DNA of 64,000 nucleotides from Vogesella oryzae (GCF_902829295.1 NZ_CADEPL010000022.1:1-64000); one strand, 5' to 3'; shown: positions 16,864 to 26,568, counted from the first letter of the stretch. Numbers and translations: made by a program. The notes: generated by a model not told the origin, from the sequence alone.

Positions 16864-18969
16864 TTAGCGGGCAATCAGTTCGCTTTCCACAATGCGCGGA
16901 GTGATGAATACCAGCAGTTCACGACGGTTGTTGATGACCGACTTGTTGCGGAATAGCGCGCCTAGAACCGGAATGTCGCCGAGAAGCGGCACCTTGTTTT
17001 CCGTATTGCTAGTGTCTTGGGTGTAAATACCGCCGATGACGACTGTTCCGCCATTTTCTACTCTGACTTCGGTGGTTACGGTTTTCTTGTCGATGCCTGG
17101 TTCGCTGCCCACAGAAACGGTGTTGCTGACGCTGTCCTTGGTGAGGTTGAGCTTCAGCACGATATCCTCATCAGGTGTGACTTGTGGAGTCACCGTCAGA
17201 CTTAGCAGGGCTTCTTTGAAGCTGGTGTTCACGCTATTGGCCGTACTGCTGGTATAGGGAATTTCTGTGCCTTCCGAAATAGTGGCAGGTGTGCGATCGG
17301 CCGTAAGAATGCGTGGGCTGGAAACAATCTTGCCTTGACCCTCCTGTTGCATGGCAGACAGTTCAAGACCGATCAGGGTACTGGCACTCTTGTACACCGC
17401 ACCGATGCTGGCTCCACCTAAACTTGCGGGCAAGCTGATGTTCGGGCTAAACGAAATCGTGCCGTTATCACCGAACGTACCAATCGAGGTATCTCCCCCT
17501 GTCTTGGTTATGCCTAGTTTCACCCCCAGATCACGCTGGAAGTTGTCCTTGGCCTCCACAATACGTGCTTCGATCAGAACTTGGCGTAGCGGCGTGTCCA
17601 GTGTCTGGATTACCTTGCGCAGTTCTTCGATAACCGACACCCGTTCGCGAACAATGATTTTGTTGGAGCGGGGATCAACAACCAGACCGGTAAACTTGGC
17701 ATTCTGTGCTGCCGTATTGCCATCCGGTGCATCGATAATGGTGCTTTCGCGATAGACATTGACCAGCTCTTTCAAGGCGTCCTTGAATTCTTCGACGGCA
17801 CGATACTTGATCTGGAATGTTTCGGTGATCAGCGGTTCATTGTTTACTTTCTGACGCTGAGACTCGGCGGCTTGCTTTTCGACCGCCAGCAGTTCTGCGC
17901 GTGGAGCAATACGGATAACGTTACCGATTTGACGTTTTTCTAGGTTCTTTTGCGCCAAGATCAGATCCAGCGCCTGGTCCCAAGGAACGTCTTTCAGTCG
18001 CAACGTGAGCGAGCCGTTGACAGAGTCGCTAACAATGACGTTCAAGCCAGTAAACTCAGCAATAACCTGCAAAAGTGAGCGCACTTCAACATTCTGGAAG
18101 TTGAGAGATAAACGTTCACCTTTGTACGGATTCTTGCCTTGCGCCAGCAGTTGGGCATTCATTTCATCTGCCGTGCGTTTTTGGATTTCGATTACAAGCC
18201 GGCGATCTGTCTGGTAAGAGGAATAACCCCAATTCCCTTCGGACTGGATGATAACTTTGCTGCCGCTCCCTTGGTTCACTGCATCGATACGAGAGGTAGG
18301 TGTGGCAAAGTCAGTGACATCGAGACTGCGCTCCAGTGATCGGGGAATCTTCACTCCAGCCATATCAATAACGACGTTTTTACCTTCACGACGGATATCA
18401 ACTGGAGTATTGGCATCGGGGAGGTCCATGACAATGCGTGCCCCTCCAGCATTTCCTCTGCGGAAGTCGAGACTAGATAGCAGTCCATTCGGCGCTATAG
18501 CGCCAGGTGATGCCGCCACGACCGGAGGTAAGATTTCAGTGGGCGGCTCGGTGGCAGAGGCTTGGTTACTGCTGGCAGTTGCAACTTTATTGGCAAGCGT
18601 AATCAAGACCCGATTTTGCTCGACTTTGTTGCTATAGGACGCCGGTTTGGTCAAGGCCAATACGAGTCTGGCCTTATCCTGCCCTTCAACGAGAGTGGCA
18701 CTGCTGATCAAACTGCTGCTAAGAGAAAATTGATTTTTTCCTGTCTGATTACGGGTCGCAGGAAAGTCGAATGCAATTCTCGGAGGGGATGACATGGCAA
18801 AACTGCGCGGCGACGGTGCTGTATCGGCAAAGCTGATTGCCAGAACCTGTTGCTCTTGATCGTTTTGGATCACTTTGATATCGGTGATGGTACTGGCGGC
18901 CCATGCCGGTAACGACAGCAGCGAGAGTGCCATTGCCGGAGCGAGCAATAGTAGTGAAATTTTTTTCAT
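16864..18969 (-). CDS. pilQ: Type IV pilus secretin PilQ
   Basis: 701 aa outer-membrane secretin through which the pilus fibre exits. A signal peptide (MKKISLLLLAPAMALSLL, cleaved near AWA) is followed by two AMIN domains (peptidoglycan binding, residues ~25-260), an STN/N0 domain, an N1 domain and a C-terminal secretin domain ending in 'VPLLGDIPVLGALFRNKS'. The start at 18969 has a GGAAGAA site and overlaps pilP by 4 bp; an upstream extension would precede the signal peptide with unrelated residues. It is shorter than Neisseria PilQ because there are no small basic repeats. Confidence 0.96.
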   Translation of the reverse strand: MKKISLLLLAPAMALSLLSLPAWAASTITDIKVIQNDQEQQVLAISFADTAPSPRSFAMSSPPRIAFDFPATRNQTGKNQFSLSSSLISSATLVEGQDKARLVLALTKPASYSNKVEQNRVLITLANKVATASSNQASATEPPTEILPPVVAASPGAIAPNGLLSSLDFRRGNAGGARIVMDLPDANTPVDIRREGKNVVIDMAGVKIPRSLERSLDVTDFATPTSRIDAVNQGSGSKVIIQSEGNWGYSSYQTDRRLVIEIQKRTADEMNAQLLAQGKNPYKGERLSLNFQNVEVRSLLQVIAEFTGLNVIVSDSVNGSLTLRLKDVPWDQALDLILAQKNLEKRQIGNVIRIAPRAELLAVEKQAAESQRQKVNNEPLITETFQIKYRAVEEFKDALKELVNVYRESTIIDAPDGNTAAQNAKFTGLVVDPRSNKIIVRERVSVIEELRKVIQTLDTPLRQVLIEARIVEAKDNFQRDLGVKLGITKTGGDTSIGTFGDNGTISFSPNISLPASLGGASIGAVYKSASTLIGLELSAMQQEGQGKIVSSPRILTADRTPATISEGTEIPYTSSTANSVNTSFKEALLSLTVTPQVTPDEDIVLKLNLTKDSVSNTVSVGSEPGIDKKTVTTEVRVENGGTVVIGGIYTQDTSNTENKVPLLGDIPVLGALFRNKSVINNRRELLVFITPRIVESELIAR

Positions 18970-19487
18970 GGGGTTCTTCCTTGTTCCACCTGCAGGTATA
19001 GGTGATTTTCCTGCGTGACCCATTCGCCGTTAATATCTTCAACCGACTCTTCCAACCGCACATCCGTTTCGCTGATGCTGCGTACGATACCGAAGTTCGG
19101 CCCAATAAAACTGCCAACCTGAATACGCTGGATGCCGACATCCGGGGTTTTGATCAGGCCGATCCGGCCGCGCTTCAACATGATGGTGCCAACCAGCTTC
19201 AATTTCTCAAGGTCATAGTTTTCCAGTAACTCCCGAGGTCTTTGTGTGTCCGGTAGGTTGTTACGAGCATTTTTCTTGGCAATTTGCAGTCGGTCGGTGT
19301 TGAATGGCGGAATCAGATTCTGGCCTTGATATTCATTAGGCGTATACGGCTGCATTGGCGGAATTGGTTCTATCGAGCCTTTGATGTTCTTGCCTGAATC
19401 CCGCATCCATTGCTCAAGATCATCGTGTTGCTTATAGCCGCAGCTTGTCAGCAACAGACCGATTAGTAGCGTAGTAATCAGTTTCAT
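18966..19487 (-). CDS. pilP: Type IV pilus assembly lipoprotein PilP
   Basis: 173 aa with a lipoprotein signal (lipobox LLTSC, Cys16). PilP is an inner-membrane lipoprotein that links the PilMNO platform to PilQ. The middle is a Pro-rich flexible linker ('PIPPMQPYTP') and the C-terminal half a beta domain that contacts the secretin ('LVGTIMLKRGRIGLI'). It overlaps pilQ by 4 bp and follows pilO by 15 bp. Confidence 0.94.
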   Translation of the reverse strand: MKLITTLLIGLLLTSCGYKQHDDLEQWMRDSGKNIKGSIEPIPPMQPYTPNEYQGQNLIPPFNTDRLQIAKKNARNNLPDTQRPRELLENYDLEKLKLVGTIMLKRGRIGLIKTPDVGIQRIQVGSFIGPNFGIVRSISETDVRLEESVEDINGEWVTQENHLYLQVEQGRTP

Positions 19488-19502
19488 GATGAGGGCTCAA
19501 AT

Positions 19503-20120
19503 TCAGGGGGAGCGCTTGGCTGGAAGCGCTTCGCTTTGGTCTAGGGCGCGGTAGGTCCGCGCGGTTGCATTCATAACCAGGCGAGGGTTATTTGGCGCTG
19601 CATTTTCTGGTAACAAAGAGATATTGCCTAGAGTCACGATGCGCGAAAGTTTGCCGACATCGGTGGCAAAGATTGCCAAGTCGTTGTAGCTACCCGTGAG
19701 TCGAATCTGAATTGGAAGCTCTGCCAATTGCTCTCCTCGAATTTCGGCAGCGGGGCGGAATAGATCAAATTGCAAACCACGACCGATGCCGGCTTGGTTG
19801 ATTTCTGTTAGCAAGGAATCCATTTCCGCTTTGCTCGGCAACTGTTGCAACATGACATTAAATGATTTTTCAATTTCTGCCAGCTGGGTACGCAATGCCG
19901 CAAGGTTGGCTACCTGTTGTTTTTTATTAAGGAAAGTATCTCTTAGTTGTAATTCTTGATTGTGTGCCTGATCTATTTCATCAAGCATATCACTGAAAAA
20001 AAAGTAATAGGCAAGGCCAAAAACAAGTGATGCGGCAATGATCATTGCACCAACTTGGGCTTGAAGTGGCCAGTTAGGGGTATCTTTGAAATCTAGCTGG
20101 CGAATTTCATCGAGTGTCAT
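19503..20120 (-). CDS. pilO: Type IV pilus inner-membrane platform protein PilO
   Basis: 205 aa. One N-terminal transmembrane helix ('VGAMIIAASLVFGLAYYFFF'), a coiled-coil ('DEIDQAHNQELQLRDTFLNK') and a periplasmic ferredoxin-like domain with 'LPSKAEMDSLLTEINQAG'. It heterodimerises with PilN in the periplasm. The ATG overlaps pilN by 4 bp; the position between pilN and pilP is the canonical order. Confidence 0.95.
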   Translation of the reverse strand: MTLDEIRQLDFKDTPNWPLQAQVGAMIIAASLVFGLAYYFFFSDMLDEIDQAHNQELQLRDTFLNKKQQVANLAALRTQLAEIEKSFNVMLQQLPSKAEMDSLLTEINQAGIGRGLQFDLFRPAAEIRGEQLAELPIQIRLTGSYNDLAIFATDVGKLSRIVTLGNISLLPENAAPNNPRLVMNATARTYRALDQSEALPAKRSP

Positions 20121-20692
20121 TTATTCGCTCCAGGCTGCTTATTCGGAGGTTCTACCTGGCGTAGATTAACATTCAGGCTAAACTTGTTTGCCCGCATATT
20201 GCTTTCGACCGAAGCGCTAACTTCAATCAGGACGGGGTCAGCAAAGACTTGCGAGTCACCTAGGTTGCGCATCAACTGAGATACGCGCGAGCTGGAAAGT
20301 GCAGAGCCGCTAAGACTGATCGACGAGCCATTTTGGGTGAAATTACGCAGATAAACGCCTTCCGGAACAATTCGAATCAGCTCGTCAAATATTCTGACTG
20401 CTTGACCGCGTTCGGATTGCAGTTTCTCTATCAACGCTTGCCTGGTCAGCAAGTCCGAGCGTTTTTTGCGCAGTGGCTCGATATCCTTGAGCTGCTCGTT
20501 GAGCTTGGCTATTTCTTGCTCCAGGCGCTGGTTACGCTCGATCTGTGTTTCTTTCCAGCTGTTCAAGAGCAGGTAAGTACCGCCAGTCAGCGCCAAGGTT
20601 GCGATAACGCTGCCAATCAGAATGCGCTGGAAGCGCTTGCGATGGGCGGCTTTTTTCTGTTCGCGGTGAGGGAGCAGGTTGATGCGGATCAT
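20117..20692 (-). CDS. pilN: Type IV pilus inner-membrane platform protein PilN
   Basis: 191 aa. The conserved cytoplasmic N-terminus 'IRINLLPHRE' binds PilM; one transmembrane helix ('ILIGSVIATLALTGGTYLLL') and a long periplasmic coiled coil follow. The ATG at 20692 is one base after the pilM stop; the longer frame to 20746 would run back into pilM and lacks family similarity. Confidence 0.95.
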   Translation of the reverse strand: MIRINLLPHREQKKAAHRKRFQRILIGSVIATLALTGGTYLLLNSWKETQIERNQRLEQEIAKLNEQLKDIEPLRKKRSDLLTRQALIEKLQSERGQAVRIFDELIRIVPEGVYLRNFTQNGSSISLSGSALSSSRVSQLMRNLGDSQVFADPVLIEVSASVESNMRANKFSLNVNLRQVEPPNKQPGANK

Positions 20693-20693
20693 G

Positions 20694-21815
20694 TTAGTCA
20701 AACCTCCGCAGACCAAGCCCGCAAGCAACCAGCAGCGCCGGTGCATCCAGTAGCAGTTCTTTCAATGGGATGCGCTGTGCTTGGGTCATGGTTGTGAAAG
20801 GATTGGCAATCATGGTGCTGATCTGGGTTCGGGACAGTACCGCATCATCCAGCCCCGGCAACATGCTGCAGCCCCCCGCTAGCAGAATGTAATCCACCCG
20901 CAGGTATTGCGAGACGCTTACCGTGGTATAGAAGAACTGCAGGGCGCGTTGAATTTCTTGTGACAGGGCGTCAACAAATGGATGTAGCAGTTCGCTTTCA
21001 AAGCTGTCCGGCAGCGTCATCGAGCGTTTGGCTATTTCGGCATCTTCGTAACTATAGCCATAGCGGCGCTGGATATCCCGGGTGAGCTGACTGCCGCCGA
21101 ACGCCTGTTCGCGGTAGTACAGTTGTTGTTCGTTGCGAATGATGGAGCATTGAATCTTGCTGGCGCCGATATCAAACAGGGCAAAAGTCTGGTTCATCCC
21201 CTGGTCGGGGAGTTGCTGCTGAATCTGCTCGAAGGCTGTCATCATGGCGAAGGCATCGATATCAACCACTTCGACTTTCAAGCCGGCCATTTCCGCTACC
21301 GCTACCCGTTCTTCCACTTTTTCCTTGCGGGCAGCACAGATCATTACATCGAGATCGCCCGCGCTATTGAGCGATGGCCCCAATACTTGGTAGTCCAGGT
21401 TCACCTCGGCCAGCGGGAACGGGATGTACTGGTTGGCCTCATGCTCGACCTGAATTTCCAGGTCATCCTCGTCCGCCGCGGCCGGGACCAGGATTTTCTT
21501 GTAGATGGCCATCGAAGTGGGAAGGCTGACCGCCGCGCGGCGTGTAGTGGTATCCAGCTTTTTCCAGGCGCGATTGATGGCGCCGGCAACTTCTTCCATG
21601 TTGTTGATATTGCCGTCAACGATAGCGTCCTTGGGTAGGGGCTCGATGACATAGCGTTCCAGCTGAGGGGTGTGGCCGATTACTCCAAACTCCACGATCT
21701 TGACCGCGGAGCTGCTCACATCCACCCCAAGCAAAGAGGTCTGGGCAGGTTTCAACCAATTACCCAGAACGTTTTGCATGCCGGCAAAGTCAAAGCGACG
21801 TTTTTCTACTGCCAT
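20694..21815 (-). CDS. pilM: Type IV pilus actin-like ATPase PilM
   Basis: 373 aa cytoplasmic, FtsA/actin-fold protein that binds ATP and the PilN tail. 'LGVDVSSSAVKIVEF' is phosphate 1 and 'FALFDIGASKIQCSIIR' phosphate 2; 'ILLAGGCSMLPGL' is the adenosine motif. First gene of pilMNOPQ, divergent from mrcA across 132 bp, as in many gamma- and betaproteobacteria. Confidence 0.96.
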   Translation of the reverse strand: MAVEKRRFDFAGMQNVLGNWLKPAQTSLLGVDVSSSAVKIVEFGVIGHTPQLERYVIEPLPKDAIVDGNINNMEEVAGAINRAWKKLDTTTRRAAVSLPTSMAIYKKILVPAAADEDDLEIQVEHEANQYIPFPLAEVNLDYQVLGPSLNSAGDLDVMICAARKEKVEERVAVAEMAGLKVEVVDIDAFAMMTAFEQIQQQLPDQGMNQTFALFDIGASKIQCSIIRNEQQLYYREQAFGGSQLTRDIQRRYGYSYEDAEIAKRSMTLPDSFESELLHPFVDALSQEIQRALQFFYTTVSVSQYLRVDYILLAGGCSMLPGLDDAVLSRTQISTMIANPFTTMTQAQRIPLKELLLDAPALLVACGLGLRRFD

Positions 21816-21912
21816 GTGCGTGTGACCACCGGATGGCGGTGGCCAACCTCCCTTATCGCGGCGCCTGTTGCTTGCGCTCGTTGCAAATCATCGTGCTGCA
21901 TTACCTTACAGG

Positions 21913-21918
21913 TATAAT
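21913..21918 (+). promoter_or_regulatory. Probable -10 element of the mrcA promoter
   Basis: A perfect TATAAT lies 30 bp before the mrcA start in the 132-bp divergent region shared with pilM. No good -35 element is found 16-18 bp upstream, so the promoter may depend on an activator or be weak. Confidence 0.45.
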
Positions 21919-21947
21919 GCGCCATCCCATTTATAGGCTAGAACATC

Positions 21948-24320
21948 ATGCTCAAGCGTGTTGTGATCTTGGTCGCAGGCTTCATCGCCGGCGCCGGCGT
22001 ACTGCTGGCCGGCTTGATAGCCATCGCGGTCATCGTGACTTATCCCCGCCTGCCCAGCCTGGATATCCTTACCGACTACCGTCCCAAAATGCCGCTGCGT
22101 GTTTACACCGCAGATAATGTATTGATTGGCGAATTTGGCGAAGAGCGACGCTCTTTTACCCGCATCCAGGATGTGCCGCAATACATGAAGCAGGCATTGC
22201 TGGCGGCGGAGGATGAACGCTTTTACCAGCATGGCGGTATCGACTATCTGGGGGTATTGCGCGCTGCTGTTGGAAATATAGTAACAGGGCGTACACACTC
22301 GGGTGCAAGCACCATCACCATGCAGGTGGCCAAGAACTTCTTTTTATCGAGTGAGCGTACCTTTACCCGTAAATTCAATGAGGCGCTGCTGGCTTTCAAA
22401 ATCGAGCACACTTTATCGAAAGACCAGATTCTCGAGCTGTATATCAATCAGATTTACTTGGGGCAGCGGGCTTATGGTTTTGCTGCGGCGGCACAGGCTT
22501 ATTACGGTAAGCCGCTGAATACACTGAGTATTGCCGAAATGGCGATGCTGGCTGGCTTGCCCAAGGCGCCCTCCAGCTACAACCCTATCGTCAATCCGGA
22601 TCGCGCCCGACTGCGGCAACTGTATGTTTTACGGCGCATGTACGAGCTGCGTTTCATTACTGCGGATCAGTACGAGGCGGCCAAGGCCGAAAAACTGGTG
22701 CTGGCACGGCAGACGCAGGATAGTAGCCTGCCGGCGCAATATGTTGCCGAAATGGTGCGTCAGGCAATGTATGGCCGTTACAAGGAGGCGGCCTATACCG
22801 AGGGCTACAAGGTCTACACCACGCTCGACAGCCACCATCAGCAGTGGGCTTTCGATTCGCTGCGTGCCGGCTTGATGGATTACGACCGCCACCTGTCCTA
22901 CCGTGGTCCGGAATCCTTTGTCGATCTGTCCAATATTGCGCAGGACGAATTGGAAGAAACGCTGGACGAGACGCTGTCTGCGATCCGCGACAGCGGCAAT
23001 CTGCAGCCTGCCATCGTTCTGGCGGCCAACCCTTCGCGGGTGAAGCTGTATCTGCGTGGCGGCAAGCGGGTGGATGTCACCGGCAGTGGTCTCAGCTTTG
23101 TCCGCTTTGCCTTGTCGGAGCGCGCCACCCCGGCGCAACGCCTGCGTCCCGGTGCCCAGATCCGGGTAACCCAGGATGCCAAGGGCAACTGGCTGATTAC
23201 CCAGATGCCGGAAGTGGAAGGCGCTTTCGTGGCGATGGATCCGCACAATGGTGCCATCAAGGCGCTGGTTGGCGGTTTTGATTTCAATCGCCGCAGCTTC
23301 AACCATGTGACCCAGGCCATGCGCCAGCCCGGCTCCACCTTCAAGCCGTTTATCTACTCGGCGGCACTGGACCGCGGCTTTACGCCGGCCACCCTCATCA
23401 ATGACGCGCCGATTACCATCGACCCGCAAACCATTGGTGGCCAGAGCTGGGATCCGAAGAACGATGACGGCAAGTATGCCGGCATGATCAGCATGCGTCG
23501 GGCGCTGGCGTTGTCTAAGAACCTGGTGTCGATCCGCATCATGATGTCCATCGGTCCGGAGTTCGCACAACAGTATGCGCAGCGCTTCGGCTTTGATCCG
23601 AAGAACATCCCGGCGTATCTGACCATGGCGCTGGGTGCCGGCCAGGCCTCGCCGATGCAGATGGCCGAGGCCTACTCGGTTATCGCCAACGGCGGCTATC
23701 GTACCCGTGGCTACTATATCGACCGCATCGAGGATTCCACTGGCCACCTGCTGGCGCGGACCGTGCCGGTGGTCGCCGGGCAGAATGCCCCGCAGGCCAT
23801 TGATCCACGTAATGCCTTCATCATCGGCAATATGCTGAAAGATGTGGTGCGCTACGGTACGGCCAACCGCGCCACGGCGCTGGGACGCAGCGACATTGCC
23901 GGCAAGACCGGTACCACCAACGACTTCCGCGATGCCTGGTTTGCCGGTTTCAACCCGTCGCTGGTGGCGGTGACCTGGGTCGGCTTCGACCAGCCGCGCA
24001 GTCTGGGCCGTTACGGCTATGGCGGTACTGCGGCGTTGCCGATCTGGATCAACTACATGAGCAACGCGCTGAAAGGCGTGCCGGATATCGAGTTGCCGCC
24101 GCCGCCTGGCGTGGTGGTGCAGCCAGGCGCCGGCTTGCGCGGCAATGACGAGTATTTCCTGCAGGAATTCCAGAGCACCAACCCGGAGCTGCGCATCAAC
24201 AACCGCGGCACCGTGCCGGGTAGTGGCGGTCAGAGCACGCAGTCGTCCGATGCCGCGGCCGACACGCCGGCCACGCCGCCGCAGGATGCGGTGGAAAACG
24301 TGAAGGAACAGCTGTTCTAG
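21948..24320 (+). CDS. mrcA: Penicillin-binding protein 1A
   Basis: 790 aa bifunctional class A PBP. One N-terminal transmembrane helix, a GT51 glycosyltransferase domain with catalytic Glu88 in 'AAEDERFYQHGG' and 'STITMQVAKNFFL', an OB-like domain, and a transpeptidase with nucleophile Ser463 in 'GSTFK', an SKN motif and 'KTGTTN'. The C-terminal tail is Pro/Gln/Ala-rich. It polymerises and cross-links peptidoglycan. Divergent from pilMNOPQ, and followed by a strong terminator. Confidence 0.96.
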   Translation: MLKRVVILVAGFIAGAGVLLAGLIAIAVIVTYPRLPSLDILTDYRPKMPLRVYTADNVLIGEFGEERRSFTRIQDVPQYMKQALLAAEDERFYQHGGIDYLGVLRAAVGNIVTGRTHSGASTITMQVAKNFFLSSERTFTRKFNEALLAFKIEHTLSKDQILELYINQIYLGQRAYGFAAAAQAYYGKPLNTLSIAEMAMLAGLPKAPSSYNPIVNPDRARLRQLYVLRRMYELRFITADQYEAAKAEKLVLARQTQDSSLPAQYVAEMVRQAMYGRYKEAAYTEGYKVYTTLDSHHQQWAFDSLRAGLMDYDRHLSYRGPESFVDLSNIAQDELEETLDETLSAIRDSGNLQPAIVLAANPSRVKLYLRGGKRVDVTGSGLSFVRFALSERATPAQRLRPGAQIRVTQDAKGNWLITQMPEVEGAFVAMDPHNGAIKALVGGFDFNRRSFNHVTQAMRQPGSTFKPFIYSAALDRGFTPATLINDAPITIDPQTIGGQSWDPKNDDGKYAGMISMRRALALSKNLVSIRIMMSIGPEFAQQYAQRFGFDPKNIPAYLTMALGAGQASPMQMAEAYSVIANGGYRTRGYYIDRIEDSTGHLLARTVPVVAGQNAPQAIDPRNAFIIGNMLKDVVRYGTANRATALGRSDIAGKTGTTNDFRDAWFAGFNPSLVAVTWVGFDQPRSLGRYGYGGTAALPIWINYMSNALKGVPDIELPPPPGVVVQPGAGLRGNDEYFLQEFQSTNPELRINNRGTVPGSGGQSTQSSDAAADTPATPPQDAVENVKEQLF

Positions 24321-24327
24321 CAATGAA

Positions 24328-24356
24328 AACGGCCCGGGAAACCGGGCCGTTTTTTC
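24328..24356 (+). terminator. Intrinsic terminator of mrcA
   Basis: Arms AACGGCCCGG and CCGGGCCGTT with a GAAA loop, then a T-run. It sits between convergent genes (mrcA and the ArsC-like gene), whose 3' ends are 52 bp apart. Confidence 0.9.
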
Positions 24357-24372
24357 CTGTGGCGACTGCGCC

Positions 24373-24717
24373 TTACAGCAGTGCCAGCAGGTTTTCCGGC
24401 GGGCGGCCAATGGCGGCAGCATGTTCGCCGACCGCGATCGGGCGCTCGATCAGCCGCGGGTGGGCGACCATGGCGGCAATCAGTGCCTCGTCGTCCAGCG
24501 CGGCATCGGCCAGCCCCAGCGTCTGGAATTCCTCTTCCTTGCTGCGCAGCAAGGCGCGGGCAGAGATACCCAGCAGCGCCAGAATCCGGCGCAGCTCGTC
24601 GGCCGAGGGCGGGGTTTTCAGGTATTCGATCACCTGCAGCTCGGCGCCACGCTCCTGCAGCAGTTGCAGGCCTTCGCGCGATTTGGAGCAGCGGGGGTTA
24701 TGGTAGTAGCGCAGCAT
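24373..24717 (-). CDS. ArsC-family reductase (Spx/ArsC/YffB-like)
   Basis: 114 aa thioredoxin-fold protein. 'YHNPRCSKSREGLQLL' carries the catalytic Cys10 in a C-x2-S motif, and 'LIERPIAV' is the conserved ArsC segment. This pattern fits the glutaredoxin-coupled arsenate reductase family; many members have no proven arsenate activity, and there are no ars genes nearby. Transcribed convergently with mrcA. Confidence 0.85.
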   Translation of the reverse strand: MLRYYHNPRCSKSREGLQLLQERGAELQVIEYLKTPPSADELRRILALLGISARALLRSKEEEFQTLGLADAALDDEALIAAMVAHPRLIERPIAVGEHAAAIGRPPENLLALL

Positions 24718-24855
24718 GAGTAGACCTTTCCGGCAGCGATCCCGTCATTACGGGCAGTCGACAAAGCTTGTCGATAACGCCTAATGTACAAAACGGCTAT
24801 TTTAAAACCGCACAGTGTAGTGCGCGGCCAACCTTTTGAGAAAGCAACATTCCAC

Positions 24856-26079
24856 ATGGCTGACAACGCCAACAAACGGCAGGGCGCCCTTGCCCTGCTG
24901 CTGGCCGCCCTGGCGACCCTGGGTCCGTTCTCCATCGACACCTTCCTGCCGGCAATGAGCGATATCGGCCATGCGCTGGATGCCTCGCCGGTGCAGATGC
25001 AGCAGGCGTTGTCGGTGTACCTGTTCTGCTATGGCCTGATGATGCTGTGGCACGGCGCCATTTCCGATGCGGTGGGCCGCCGCCCGGTGGTGCTGGTGAC
25101 CACGTTGCTGTTTGCGCTGGCATCCGTCGGTTGCATGCTGTCGCCCAATCTGGGGGTGCTGCTGGTGTTCCGCGCGTTGCAGGGGCTTTGCGGTGGCGCC
25201 GGGCTGGTGGTGGGTCGGGCGATCATCCGCGACCGTTTCACCGGCCACGATGCGCAGCGCATGATGTCGCAAGTCACCATGCTGTTTTCGCTGGCACCGG
25301 CGGTGGCGCCGGTGATCGGCGGCTGGCTGTTCGGCGCCTTCGGCTGGCGCTCGATCTTCCTGTTCATGGCGCTGGTGGGGGTGGTGCTGTTCGTGGTGAG
25401 CTGGCGCAGTCTGCCGGAAACCCACGGCCCGGCCCAGCGCTCGTCGCTGCACCTGGGGCGCCTTGCGGCCAACTATCTGGAGGTGGCGAAAAAGCATGAT
25501 TTCCAGCTGCTGGCGCTGGCGGTCTCGTTCAACTTCGCCGGCTTCTTCGTCTACATTCCGGCGGCGCCGGTGTTCCTGATGCAGCACCTAGGCCTGGGGC
25601 ACAACGACTTCCTGTGGCTGTTCGGCCCGGCGGTGGGCGGCATCATGCTGGGGGCGTTCATTTCCGGCCGGCTGGCCGGCCGCTATTCGGCGCGCGAGCA
25701 GGTGAACCTGGGCTACGCGGTGATGTTTGTTGCGGCAGCGGCCAACCTGCTGCAGGCCTTGTTGCTGACGCCGACGGTACCGTGGGCAGTACTGCCGCTG
25801 GGCTTGTACACCATCGGCATGTCGCTGGCGGCACCGTCGATCACCATCGTGCTGATGGACCAGTTTCCGCATCTGCGCGGCACGGTGTCCTCGGTGCAGG
25901 GTTTCGTGCAGACCATGATGTCCACGCTGCTGGCCGGGGTGATCGCGCCGCTGGTGTGGGGCAGCGTGCTGCATCTGGCCAGCTGGATGCTGTTCTCGCT
26001 GCTGCTGGGCTTCGTGCTGCGCATGCGCTATCGCCGGCGCATGGACCGCCGCTTCCTCGCCAGCGAACTGCAGCAGTAA
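24856..26079 (+). CDS. Bcr/CflA-type multidrug efflux MFS transporter
   Basis: 407 aa, twelve predicted transmembrane helices. The start region 'LGPFSIDTFLPAM' and the loop 'GAISDAVGRRPVVL' are signatures of the Bcr/CflA drug:H+ antiporters, inner-membrane pumps for bicyclomycin, chloramphenicol-like drugs or amino acids. The ATG at 24856 is chosen over one at 24784 because residues before 'MADNANKRQG' are not membrane-like or conserved. It converges on ybaK with a 6-bp gap. Confidence 0.88.
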   Translation: MADNANKRQGALALLLAALATLGPFSIDTFLPAMSDIGHALDASPVQMQQALSVYLFCYGLMMLWHGAISDAVGRRPVVLVTTLLFALASVGCMLSPNLGVLLVFRALQGLCGGAGLVVGRAIIRDRFTGHDAQRMMSQVTMLFSLAPAVAPVIGGWLFGAFGWRSIFLFMALVGVVLFVVSWRSLPETHGPAQRSSLHLGRLAANYLEVAKKHDFQLLALAVSFNFAGFFVYIPAAPVFLMQHLGLGHNDFLWLFGPAVGGIMLGAFISGRLAGRYSAREQVNLGYAVMFVAAAANLLQALLLTPTVPWAVLPLGLYTIGMSLAAPSITIVLMDQFPHLRGTVSSVQGFVQTMMSTLLAGVIAPLVWGSVLHLASWMLFSLLLGFVLRMRYRRRMDRRFLASELQQ

Positions 26080-26085
26080 GGCGGG

Positions 26086-26568
26086 TCAGGCGCGGGCGTT
26101 GACCAGCACCGGCTGCAGGATGCGCTGCACGTCGGCCGGATGGATGCCGACCAGAAAGCCGCGCTTGCCGCCGTTGATGTAGATGCGCGGCAGTTCGGCG
26201 ATGCCGGCTTCCATATACACCGGCATTGCGGTCTTGGTGCCGAACGGGCTGGTGCCGCCGACCTGGTAGCCGCTGTGGCGGTCGGCAGTCTTCGGCTCGC
26301 ACGGGCTGATCTTCTTGGCGCCGATCTGCTTGGCCAGCATGCCGGTGCCCACTTCGCAATCGCCATGCATCAGCACGATCAGCGGCTTGCGGTTCTCGTC
26401 TTCCATGATCAGCGTCTTCACCACGCAATGCTCATCCACGCCCAGTTCGCGGGCGGAGACGGCGGTGCCGCCGCGTTCCTCGTACTTGTACAGGTGTTCG
26501 CTGTAATCCACCTTGTGCTCGCGCAGCACGCGTACTGCCTGGGTGACCGGTGCCTTGTCCTTGGCCAT
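26086..26568 (-). CDS. ybaK: Cys-tRNA(Pro)/Cys-tRNA(Cys) deacylase YbaK/EbsC
   Basis: 160 aa editing-domain protein that hydrolyses mischarged aminoacyl-tRNA in trans. Family motifs 'VVKTLIM', the substrate-pocket Lys in 'KKISPCEPK', 'GYQVGGTSPFGTK' and 'YINGGKRGFLV' are present. Length and start match the family. Monocistronic, with a stop 6 bp from the convergent MFS gene. Confidence 0.93.
   Translation of the reverse strand: MAKDKAPVTQAVRVLREHKVDYSEHLYKYEERGGTAVSARELGVDEHCVVKTLIMEDENRKPLIVLMHGDCEVGTGMLAKQIGAKKISPCEPKTADRHSGYQVGGTSPFGTKTAMPVYMEAGIAELPRIYINGGKRGFLVGIHPADVQRILQPVLVNARA

Noticed and set aside
24373-24717. Part of an arsenic resistance operon
   Set aside because: No arsR, arsB or arsH is adjacent; this ArsC-fold protein stands alone, as many housekeeping homologues do.
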